Shown here: positions 40,686 to 48,214 of the stretch, piece after piece | Numbering within the stretch: position 1 is the first letter of the stretch | Layout: each line of letters starts with the position of its first letter | DNA from: Janthinobacterium sp. 61 | Lineage (GTDB): Bacteria > Pseudomonadota > Gammaproteobacteria > Burkholderiales > Burkholderiaceae_D | Direction of reading: 5' to 3' | Length of the DNA stretch: 64,000 nucleotides | NCBI RefSeq assembly: GCF_002846335.1 | Contig: NZ_PJMQ01000001.1 | Coordinates: 2,046,001 to 2,110,000 of the forward strand | Made by a program: the position numbers and the translations under genes | The notes under the pieces: model-generated | What the model was told of the DNA's origin: nothing | What the model saw: only the letters and a program-made list of their open reading frames with translations | Database searches by the model: none

Positions 40686-41753
40686 TCAATCTGCACTCTT
40701 GCCCGCAATTCCTCCCTGGGTCGAGTTGCGCACAATCAACTTACCCGGCAACAGCACCTCGCGCGGCGGGCACTGCTCGCCCTGCAGGCGCGACAACATG
40801 CACGTCATCGCCGAAAAGCCGATCTCGTAAGTCTGCTGCTCGATCGTGCTCAGGCCCGCCAATGGCGACCACGGCAATTCGTCAAAGCCCAGCAGGCCCA
40901 CGTCTTGCGGCATGCGCAGCGCGAGGCGCTGCAGCATCAGCGCCAGTTCCAGCGCCACCATGCCGTTCGACGCCAACAGCGCCACGCGGCGGCCGCGCCA
41001 CTGCGCCAGGCATCGCCGCACATGCGCGTCGATGGAGGGCCGGTCGTCCAGGTCCACCGCCAGTACTTCGCCCACGCAGCCGGGATGCTCGGCCATCACG
41101 GACTGAAAACCCTCGGCGCGCATCAGCCGCGAACTGACGCCCGTCAATGGCGGCGCGACGAAGGCGATGGCGTCGAAACCCTGTTCGATCAGATGCGAGG
41201 TGGCCAACCTGCCAGCCTGTACATTGTCCAGGCCCACCAGGTCGAAATCGGCGCCCTCGATGCGGCGGTCGACCAGCACGATGGGCATGTCCGCCTGCTG
41301 CAAGTCAGACGATTGAATGTTGCGCCCCTGCGTGTTGACGATCAGCCCTTCCACGCTGTACGAGCGCAGCGCTGCCAGCGACTGCCGTTCGCGCAGTTCG
41401 TCATTGCCTGTATTACACAAGATCAAGGTATAGCCATGCTGCTGGCAAGCCGCCTCCACGCCTTGCAGCACTGCCACCGTGTAAGGGTTCAGCATGTCCG
41501 CCACGACCATGCCGATCAGGCGCGTGCGTCCACGCTTGAGGCCGCGCGCCATCTGGTTCGGCTGGTAGCCGAGGCGCGCGATGGTGCTGGTGATCTGCTG
41601 GCGGATATTCTCGGACAAAGCGTCCAGTTCGCCGCCGAGAAAGCGCGACACGCTGGTCTTCGACACGCCCGCCTCGCGCGCCACTTGGGCGATGGTCACG
41701 GGCCGGGCTGGCTCGCCGGAAACTGTTTTTTTATTGCCGCGTACTGAATCCAA
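40686..41753 (-). CDS. ptxS: LacI-family repressor, PtxS-like
   Basis: The product has 355 residues. An N-terminal extension is followed by the LacI helix-turn-helix and hinge VTIAQVAREAGVSKTSVSRFLGG (about 19-41) and LGYQPNQMARGLKRGRT. The periplasmic-binding-protein-like effector domain begins LIGMVVADMLNPYTVAVLQGVE and includes VLVDRRIEG and GFDELPWSPLAGLSTIEQ. Palindromes with the PtxS core GAACCGGTTC lie directly upstream of its own gene and before the transporter operon, so autoregulation plus repression of the operon is likely. Effector: 2-ketogluconate if PtxS-like. Symbol by context and operator, not by measured identity. Confidence 0.8.
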   Translation of the reverse strand: MDSVRGNKKTVSGEPARPVTIAQVAREAGVSKTSVSRFLGGELDALSENIRQQITSTIARLGYQPNQMARGLKRGRTRLIGMVVADMLNPYTVAVLQGVEAACQQHGYTLILCNTGNDELRERQSLAALRSYSVEGLIVNTQGRNIQSSDLQQADMPIVLVDRRIEGADFDLVGLDNVQAGRLATSHLIEQGFDAIAFVAPPLTGVSSRLMRAEGFQSVMAEHPGCVGEVLAVDLDDRPSIDAHVRRCLAQWRGRRVALLASNGMVALELALMLQRLALRMPQDVGLLGFDELPWSPLAGLSTIEQQTYEIGFSAMTCMLSRLQGEQCPPREVLLPGKLIVRNSTQGGIAGKSAD

Positions 41754-41791
41754 GGTTGCTCTCCACTACCTGTTGACGTTCATATTTTTAT

Positions 41792-41809
41792 TTTGGAACC
41801 GGTTCCAAA
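41792..41809. promoter_or_regulatory. Operator upstream of the LacI-family regulator
   Basis: TTTGGAACCGGTTCCAAA is a perfect 18-base palindrome centred 47 bases before the regulator's ATG. On the minus strand its TTGGAA half could act as the -35 element with a TATGAA-like -10 about 18 bases on, which would put the operator squarely over the promoter. Confidence 0.88.
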
Positions 41810-41937
41810 GATAGCACCCACGCATCGATGACGCAAGCGATTTGATTACTTGTGGTGGCGAAAGCACGCTGGGGGCAAATGTGAAAGGCGCCACCCTCCC
41901 CCGGCAAACGCAGGGAGAGAGCGGACGGTGACTTGCA

Positions 41938-42073
41938 ACACCTGACAAAACCGTAGCGAGCGGAAGGAAGGCTGGGCGCCCCCGATGGCTCGGGAAGCGC
42001 AACTGTACGAAGTACGGGGCCGCCGAGGCAGTGAGCATCGCAGACCGCCAATTACGACGCGCAATAGGTTTTG
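41938..42073 (+). repeat. Dispersed non-coding repeat, copy B
   Basis: It contains, in order, ACCGTAGCGAGCGG (41950-41963), GAAGCGCAAC (41994-42003 region), TGAGCATCGC (42032-42041) and CGACGCGCA followed by TAGGTTT (42055-42070). These are the same blocks found on the minus strand at 14853-14963. It lies just beyond the 3' end of ppnN, in the 339-base gap between ppnN and the LacI-type gene. No open frame is supported in it. Confidence 0.7.
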
Positions 42074-42092
42074 ATAGGTGTTACTAAGTAGC

Positions 42093-43463
42093 TTACTGGA
42101 TCACGGTATAGCAAGGTACGTATGCCGTACCGGCCAGCTTCATGCGGTGCTGCGCCACGAAGGAGGCCAGCAGCGCATCCATGGGACCCATGATGTCCTT
42201 GTCGCCATGGATTTCGAAGTTGCCGTGCTCTTCGATCGAACGGATGCCGTCGTCCTTGACGTTGCCCGCCACTACACCGGAAAACGCGCGGCGCAGCTGG
42301 GCTGCCAGCAAGTGCGTGGGCTGGTTCTTGTGCAGGCTCAGGTTACGCATGTTTTCATGCGTGGGGTGGAACGGCTTCTGGAACTCGTGGTCGATCTTCA
42401 GCAGCCAATTGAAATAATAGGCATCGCTGTGGGCCTTGCGAAATTCGCGTACCAGGCGGATGCCTTCGAGCATTTCGCGCGCCACCAGTTCCGGGTCGTC
42501 GATGATGATTTTATAGCGCTGCTGCGCTTCCGGACCCAGGGTGTCGCTGATGAACTGGTTGATCTGCACGAAGTACTCGCGCGAGGTTTCCGGGCCCGTG
42601 AAGATCAGCGGGAAGGGAATATCGGCGTTGTCCGGGTGCAGCAGGATGCCGAGGATATACAAAATCTCTTCGGCCGTGCCCGCGCCGCCGGGGAACACGA
42701 CGATGCCGTGGCCCGCGCGCACGAACGCTTCCAGGCGTTTTTCGATGTCCGGCATGATGACCAGGTCATTGACGATGGGGTTCGGCGACTCGGCCGCGAT
42801 GATGCCCGGCTCGGTGATGCCCAGGTAGCGGCCATTGTGCAGGCGCTGCTTGGCGTGGCCGATGGTGGCGCCCTTCATGGGCCCCTTCATGGCGCCCGGG
42901 CCGCAGCCGGTGCAGATGTCGAGGCCGCGCAAGCCCAGCTGGTAGCCCACTTCCTTCGAATAATTGTATTCGGCGCGGTTGATCGAATGGCCGCCCCAGC
43001 ATACCACCAGGTTCGGGTTGAGCTGGGTTTGCAGCACGTTCGCGTTGCGCAGGATATGGAAGACGGCGTCCGTCACGCCTTCCGTGCTCTGCAAGTCGAA
43101 TTTCGGATTGCCCGTGACTTCATCGCTGACGAAGATAATGTCGCGCAGCACGGCAAACAGGTGTTCGTGGATGCCCTTGATCATCTTGCCATCGACAAAG
43201 GCGATGGCTGGCGCGCCCTTGATGTCGAGCTTGATGCCGCGCTCGCGCTGAATGATGGAGATTTCAAACGATTGGTAGCGCTCCAGCAAGGCGCGGCCAT
43301 CGTCGATGGTGCTGCCGCAATTCAAGACCGCCAGCGCGCAGCGGCGGAAAGTGTTGTACAGGCCGCCCTGGCTGGTGTCGAGCAGTTTGTTGACTTCAGT
43401 CTTGGAGAGCACGTCCAGGCGGCCTTCCGGTGAAACCAGAGTATCGATAACGTCGTGTTCCAT
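42093..43463 (-). CDS. ppnN: PpnN, nucleotide 5'-monophosphate nucleosidase
   Basis: I start at the ATG at 43463 (MEHDVIDTLVSPEGRLDVLSK), giving 456 residues, matching the size of E. coli PpnN (YgdH, 454). The N-terminal domain is followed by the LOG-type Rossmann core with VVCWGGHSI, GLDICTGCGPGAMKGPMKGA, ESPNPIVNDLVIMPDIEKRLEAF and the nucleotide-binding PGGAGTAEE. The C-terminal domain includes FHPTHENMRNLSLHK. PpnN splits purine nucleoside monophosphates to base and ribose-5-phosphate and is activated by (p)ppGpp in E. coli. It is monocistronic and divergent from the POT transporter. Confidence 0.94.
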   Translation of the reverse strand: MEHDVIDTLVSPEGRLDVLSKTEVNKLLDTSQGGLYNTFRRCALAVLNCGSTIDDGRALLERYQSFEISIIQRERGIKLDIKGAPAIAFVDGKMIKGIHEHLFAVLRDIIFVSDEVTGNPKFDLQSTEGVTDAVFHILRNANVLQTQLNPNLVVCWGGHSINRAEYNYSKEVGYQLGLRGLDICTGCGPGAMKGPMKGATIGHAKQRLHNGRYLGITEPGIIAAESPNPIVNDLVIMPDIEKRLEAFVRAGHGIVVFPGGAGTAEEILYILGILLHPDNADIPFPLIFTGPETSREYFVQINQFISDTLGPEAQQRYKIIIDDPELVAREMLEGIRLVREFRKAHSDAYYFNWLLKIDHEFQKPFHPTHENMRNLSLHKNQPTHLLAAQLRRAFSGVVAGNVKDDGIRSIEEHGNFEIHGDKDIMGPMDALLASFVAQHRMKLAGTAYVPCYTVIQ

Positions 43464-43773
43464 AATGCGAAAAATCCCTTTAAAAATCGATGCTCGAAGG
43501 TCTTGCAGCCTTAATATACGACAAGTCAGGCAAGTTGTGCTGTGCCGCCGCAAAATCGCCGGGGCCGCCCTTGCCTGCAAACCGGTTTGACTAATATGAA
43601 ACAGTCATTCTTGCTAATGCAAATCGAAACTTACGCTCAGCGCAATTTGTAGATTAGAATGCCAGCCTATTGGAATTCCCGTGCGTGAGGTTCTTCATGA
43701 GAGTCCCCGCCGCCCGCAGGCTTCCATAAGTTTTTTTATCGATTGACTATAATAATTTTTCAGGAGGAACCGC
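43464..43773. other. 310-base divergent regulatory region between ppnN and the POT transporter
   Basis: No gene seen. The right end holds TATAAT (43748-43753) followed by CAGGAGGA before the ATG at 43774, which would serve the transporter. No clear -35 or operator is visible. A short AT-rich tract at 43731-43760 marks the promoter. Confidence 0.5.
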
Positions 43774-45279
43774 ATGAGCGGTGCGACTACGCCCAACAAG
43801 GAAGCCGTTATTCCCGAGTTCAAGCAGATTATGGGCCATCCAGGCCCATTATGGATGTTGTTCATGACTGAATTCTGGGAACGCTTCGCGTTCTACGGAG
43901 TTCGCTGGGCGCTGGTACTGTACATCGTTGCCCAGTTCCACGGCGGCGACGGTTCGGGACAGGCAGCGGCCAACCTTACCTACGGTTCCTTCCTCGCGCT
44001 GGTGTACGCCGGCGCTCTGTTCGGCGGTTACATCGCCGACCGCGTCATCGGTTACCAGCGCTCCATCCTGCTGGGCGCCGTCTTCATGGCCGCCGGCCTG
44101 TTCTGCATCTCGGTACCGAACCAGGACATCTTCAACCTGGGCCTGGCCACCATGATCGTCGGTAACGGCATGTTCAAGCCGAACATCTCGACCATGGTCG
44201 GCAAGCTGTACGCGACCGCCGATCCGCGCCGCGACAGTGGCTTCACGATCTTCTACATGGGCATCAACATGGGCGCCATGGCCGCGCCCGTCTTCACGCA
44301 ATGGCTGGCAGGGTCGATCTTCGGCACCAGCGATATGCCTGCGTACAAGATGGTCTTCATGGCTTCCGGTTTCGGCATGCTGATCAGCCTGGTATGGTTC
44401 TTCATCGGCCGCCGTGCCCTGAAGGGCATCGGCGCACCTGAAGCCGGTGCCGGCAGCCCGATGCGCGTCGTCTGGGTGGCCGTCGGCTCGCTATGCGTGA
44501 TCCCGCTGATGTACTTCCTGCTGACCGTTGGCGCTGAAAAGTTGCAAATCGTCCTGACCGTGTTGTTCGCCGGCCTGGCCGTCATGCTGATGATCGAAGG
44601 CATACGCAATGGCAAGGTGGCGCGCGACCGCGTCATCGCCATGCTGCTGATTTTCGTCTTCAACATCCTGTTCTGGATGTTCTTCGAACAGGCGGGCAGC
44701 TCATTCACCTTCCTGGCCGACAAGATCGTCAACCGCGACCTGGGCTTCGCGATCTTCCCGACCGCCTACTTCCAGACCGTCAATTCGGTGGCCATCATCG
44801 TCTTCGCGCCTATCATCGCCGCCGTCTGGGTCTACCTGGCGCGCCACAACGTCAATCCATCGATTCCGCGCAAATTCGGCCTGGGATTGCTGGGCAATGC
44901 ATTGGCTTTCGGCTTGCTGATCTTCGCTCTGTCGAGCCTGGTTGGTGCTGACAACAAGATCCCGTTCTGGACGCTGGCGACCGTGTACATGCTGCAATCG
45001 ATCGGCGAACTGTGCCTGTCGCCTATCGGCCTGTCGATGGTCACCAAGCTGGCCCCTGTGCGCCTGGTTGGCCTGGGCATGGGCGGCTGGTTCCTGTCGA
45101 CCGGTATCGGCAACAACCTGTCGGGTATCTTCGCCAGCTACGTCAGCGGCGAAAGTGGCATGTCGGTGCAGTCGGCCCTGTCCGGCTATACCTTCGGCTT
45201 CTGGTCCCTGCTGGGCGCCGGTGTCGTACTGTTCCTGATCGCACCGCTGATCAACAAACTGATGCACGGCGTGAAGTAA
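43774..45279 (+). CDS. POT-family proton-dependent di/tripeptide transporter
   Basis: The product has 501 residues and 12-14 helices. The family signature is EFWERFAFYGVRWALVLY (ExxERFxYYG-type, proton and peptide coupling). PTR2 blocks follow: GALFGGYIADRVIGYQRSILLGA, GNGMFKPNISTMVGKLY and FTIFYMGINMGAMAAP. Later blocks are FWMFFEQAGSSFTFLADK and SIGELCLSPIGLSMVTKLAP. It imports short peptides with protons. AGGAGG ribosome site; monocistronic, with a terminator after it. Confidence 0.95.
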   Translation: MSGATTPNKEAVIPEFKQIMGHPGPLWMLFMTEFWERFAFYGVRWALVLYIVAQFHGGDGSGQAAANLTYGSFLALVYAGALFGGYIADRVIGYQRSILLGAVFMAAGLFCISVPNQDIFNLGLATMIVGNGMFKPNISTMVGKLYATADPRRDSGFTIFYMGINMGAMAAPVFTQWLAGSIFGTSDMPAYKMVFMASGFGMLISLVWFFIGRRALKGIGAPEAGAGSPMRVVWVAVGSLCVIPLMYFLLTVGAEKLQIVLTVLFAGLAVMLMIEGIRNGKVARDRVIAMLLIFVFNILFWMFFEQAGSSFTFLADKIVNRDLGFAIFPTAYFQTVNSVAIIVFAPIIAAVWVYLARHNVNPSIPRKFGLGLLGNALAFGLLIFALSSLVGADNKIPFWTLATVYMLQSIGELCLSPIGLSMVTKLAPVRLVGLGMGGWFLSTGIGNNLSGIFASYVSGESGMSVQSALSGYTFGFWSLLGAGVVLFLIAPLINKLMHGVK

Positions 45280-45296
45280 GCGTCTTGTACTAGCTC

Positions 45297-45325
45297 AAAA
45301 CGGCGGCCTGCGGGTCGCCGTTTTT
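45297..45325 (+). terminator. Terminator after the POT transporter gene
   Basis: AAAACGGCG (45297-45305) pairs with CGCCGTTTT (45316-45324), followed by T residues, 17 bases after the stop. The A-run on the left makes it potentially bidirectional. Confidence 0.85.
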
Positions 45326-45410
45326 CATTCCGCCAGCCGTTTCACCCTGGCCTGGCGGTACAATACCGCCATGGCCAGCGGCCACCCGACCAACCCCGAT
45401 AAAGAATCCC

Positions 45411-46103
45411 ATGTCCAGCATCTCCACCACCACGCCCCTCTCCGACGACGAATACGCCGAACTCGACACCCTGCTGGCCGCGCCCGCCCTGGCCGACGCC
45501 GCCATGGACGTGTCGATGCTGGAAGGTTTCCTCACGGCCGTCGCCCTGAGCCCGAAACAAATTACCGTTGAGCAATGGTTGCCCTGGGTCTGGGACAAGG
45601 CGGCGGGCAGCGCCGCGCCCGCGCCGGACGAGGCCAGCGAACGGGCAGCCAGCCTGGCGCTGCGCCACCACGCCTACATGGTCGAATGGCTGACGAAGGA
45701 CCCGGACAGCTTCGAGCCCATCTACGTCTGCGGCCCCGAATGGAGCGTGCCCGCCTGGTGCGCAGGCTTCCTGCTTGGCACCAGCCTGGACAAGCCCCAG
45801 TGGGCGGCCCTGGCCGTCAGCCACCCTCAATACCTGGCGCCGTTCCAGCACCTGGCCACGGCCAGCGAGCTCGACGACGAGGCGGCCGAAACGGCCATGG
45901 ATGGCGTGATTCCCGCTGTCATTGCCATCAATGCCGCCTGGGCGCGCCAGCGCCACCTGAAAAGTCAGGTGCAAAGCCAGTCCGGCGCGACGGTCTTGCG
46001 CGACGTACCGAAAACGGGCCGCAACGACCCGTGCCACTGCGGCAGCGGTAAAAAATATAAAAAATGCTGTGCCGACGCCGATAGCGCGGCTGGCCAAGGC
46101 TAA
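45411..46103 (+). CDS. YecA/UPF0149 family protein with SEC-C zinc motif
   Basis: The product has 230 residues. The UPF0149 domain (about 10-170) begins [14 protein letters not shown] and [17 protein letters not shown], with [16 protein letters not shown] in its second half. The C-terminus is a SEC-C zinc-binding tail [18 protein letters not shown], as in SecA and YecA. YecA-type proteins associate with ribosomes or unfolded proteins; a role in nascent-chain handling is inferred. TACAAT at 45359-45364 is a likely -10 about 47 bases upstream. The next gene lies in the same frame only four codons after this stop. Confidence 0.88.
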   Translation: MSSISTTTPLSDDEYAELDTLLAAPALADAAMDVSMLEGFLTAVALSPKQITVEQWLPWVWDKAAGSAAPAPDEASERAASLALRHHAYMVEWLTKDPDSFEPIYVCGPEWSVPAWCAGFLLGTSLDKPQWAALAVSHPQYLAPFQHLATASELDDEAAETAMDGVIPAVIAINAAWARQRHLKSQVQSQSGATVLRDVPKTGRNDPCHCGSGKKYKKCCADADSAAGQG

Positions 46104-46115
46104 AGCGACGCCTCC

Positions 46116-47810
46116 TTGCGCCAGCTGCTGACGGCCCTGTTGCGTTTCCTGCTGCGCCACGCGCTGCAGTTCGCGCTCTTTATCGTCATCCTGCTGGCCG
46201 GGCGCTTGCTGCTGGCCGAATGGCGCGCCTACAGCGCCGCCAGCGAGGCCGTCACCGCGCTCAGGCTGGCCGCCAGCGGCGCCGATCATCATGGCGCCGG
46301 CCTGGCGGATGCCGCCACATCCAGGGTCAACGCCCTGCAAACAATCTCACAAACGGCCATCACCGCCCGCCTGGCGCAAGTACAAGCGCAATTGCGCCAG
46401 CTGCGCGCGCAGCAGCAGCCGTCGCTGTTTACCCTTCCCCTGCCCGACACGAGCACCTTGGCCATGCACGCACGGGAAGAAGCCACGCGCCGCGTGGAAA
46501 TCGAGGTGCTGGCGCAGGAAGAACACTATTTGACCGCGCTTCAGGCGGCCCTGAACGGCGAGGATGCGCGGCATACCCTGGCGCGCCTGCATGCGGAACA
46601 TGTCGACGCGTATGCCGCGCTGCAAAATAATGTGCGCCAGCGCCGCGAACTGGAAGCGCAGCACCCCGTGGCCGCGCGCCTGCCCGGCAGCGATGCTCAC
46701 GCGCAGCTGTCGCAGCTCGAAGCGCAAGGCCAGCGCCTGCGAGACATCAACCTGCAAGTCTACAAGGCCTGGACAGCACAGCGGGCGCGCACCAACGATG
46801 CGGCCCGCCCCGCGCCCTTCGCCATTGACGACAGCGCGCTGGCCGGCGCACTGGCGCCCGTGCAGGCGGCGATTACGGCAGGAGAAGCACAGCTGGCGAG
46901 CAACTGGATCGCCCGCTGGCGCGGCCCGGTCATGGACGTGGTGCCCACGGCCGCCCTGCTGGTGCTGTCGGCCATCCTGCTGCCGCTAGCGATCAAGGCC
47001 TTCTTTTACTTCGTGCTGGCGCCATTGGCTTCGCGCCTGAAACCATTGTCCATCGGGCACGCGCTGAACGTGACAGCCACTACTCTCCCCCTGCCGCCCG
47101 ATGGCCAGTCCCGCATTTCCGCCGTCTCGCAGGCGCTGCAACTCGGACCTGGCCAGCAGATGCTGATCCACCCGGCATACCTGCAATCGTCGCCCGTCAG
47201 CAGCACCAAGCGCACGCAGTGGCTGCTGGACTGGCGCTTCCCGTTCACCAGCCTGGCCGCCGGCATGGTGGCGCTGACCCGTTTGCACAGCGACGCGCCA
47301 GCGTCCGTGACGATTTCCGCCAGCGACGACCCGCTGCTGGAAATCGCCATCGTCCACCTGCCTGCCGGCAGCGCGCTCGTGTTTCAGCCGCGGGGCCTGG
47401 TGGGTTTGATCTGCGACTCGGGCCAGCAGTTGGCGATATCGAGCCACTGGCGTCTGGGCAGCCTGCACGCCTGGCTCACTTTGCAGCTGCGCTTCATCGT
47501 CTTTCGCGGCCCCGTCACCCTGATCGTGCGAGGCTGCCGCGGCGTGCGGATGGAGCGGGCAGGCCAGGGCCGCAGTATCAGCCAGTCCGCCACCCTGGGT
47601 TTTAGCACCGACGTGCTGTATTCGACCCTGCGCAGCGAAACCTTCATCCCCTACCTGCGCGGCCAGCAGGCCCTGCTCAACGACCGCTTCGACGGCGACA
47701 ACGGCGTCTACCTGTACGAAGAAACCCCGCGCCACGGCAAGCAGCCGGGCAAGGTGGGCAGCTGGTTCGAGGGTTTCACGGACGCCCTATTGAAAGTGTT
47801 CGGCATCTAG
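46116..47810 (+). CDS. Large two-helix inner-membrane protein of unknown function
   Basis: The product has 564 residues from a TTG at 46116. That is the only plausible start between the in-frame stop of the previous gene (46101-46103) and the first hydrophobic segment. Helix 1 (residues about 8-30) is followed by a 240-residue helical, Gln/Arg/Glu-rich region with coiled-coil character. Helix 2 pair is near 275-310 (VVPTAALLVLSAILLPLAIKAFFYFVLAPLAS). The C-terminal 250 residues look beta-rich with no enzyme motif (GQQMLIHPAYLQSS, GSALVFQPRGLVGLICDSG, GNNGVYLYEE-like end). No family recognised. It seems translationally coupled to the YecA-like gene and precedes another unknown gene. Confidence 0.75.
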   Translation: MRQLLTALLRFLLRHALQFALFIVILLAGRLLLAEWRAYSAASEAVTALRLAASGADHHGAGLADAATSRVNALQTISQTAITARLAQVQAQLRQLRAQQQPSLFTLPLPDTSTLAMHAREEATRRVEIEVLAQEEHYLTALQAALNGEDARHTLARLHAEHVDAYAALQNNVRQRRELEAQHPVAARLPGSDAHAQLSQLEAQGQRLRDINLQVYKAWTAQRARTNDAARPAPFAIDDSALAGALAPVQAAITAGEAQLASNWIARWRGPVMDVVPTAALLVLSAILLPLAIKAFFYFVLAPLASRLKPLSIGHALNVTATTLPLPPDGQSRISAVSQALQLGPGQQMLIHPAYLQSSPVSSTKRTQWLLDWRFPFTSLAAGMVALTRLHSDAPASVTISASDDPLLEIAIVHLPAGSALVFQPRGLVGLICDSGQQLAISSHWRLGSLHAWLTLQLRFIVFRGPVTLIVRGCRGVRMERAGQGRSISQSATLGFSTDVLYSTLRSETFIPYLRGQQALLNDRFDGDNGVYLYEETPRHGKQPGKVGSWFEGFTDALLKVFGI

Positions 47811-47824
47811 CCGAAGCAAGCAAG

Positions 47825-48205
47825 ATGAACGACTTCCTGTTTGCCGATTTTCTCGAGGACCAGGCCGTGTATGCGGCGGTAGAGGCCTACTGGCAGGCAC
47901 GCCTTGCCTTCCTCAACGGTCTATGCGCGCCGTATCTGCGCACCGCGTTTGCCAATGGCCAGCCGTTCAATGACGGCAATCCCATCGTCAACCTGGCGGA
48001 CCGGGCCGCTGGCAAGGCGGCGCGCATCGTGCAGGAATGCCCGCTGGAGTTCGGCCCCTGCTACACAAGCTTCGAGCAAGCCATCGAGCTGGCCTGCAGC
48101 GATGGACAGCGCCCGGCGCGGGAAAAAATCATCGTGCTGACCTTGACCGCAAACTCGGCGCAACGCGCCGAGGAAGAACTGCGGGCCTGGTTTGATCCAG
48201 CGTAA
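47825..48205 (+). CDS. Small protein of unknown function
   Basis: The product has 126 residues and is acidic and soluble. It opens MNDFLFADFLEDQAVYAAVEAYWQARLAFLNGLCAPYL; the middle has DGNPIVNLADRAAGKAARIVQECP and a late strand REKIIVLTLTANSAQRAEEELRAWF. It starts 14 bases after the membrane-protein stop and is probably its operon partner. No motif or family recognised. It is convergent with the TonB-dependent receptor gene. Confidence 0.65.
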   Translation: MNDFLFADFLEDQAVYAAVEAYWQARLAFLNGLCAPYLRTAFANGQPFNDGNPIVNLADRAAGKAARIVQECPLEFGPCYTSFEQAIELACSDGQRPAREKIIVLTLTANSAQRAEEELRAWFDPA

Positions 48206-48214
48206 GGCCGCGCG

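Noticed and set aside
41810..41937. Candidate small open frames on the minus strand between the LacI-type gene and ppnN
   Set aside because: They run through the dispersed repeat and operator DNA, have no ribosome site, and the peptides are low-complexity.
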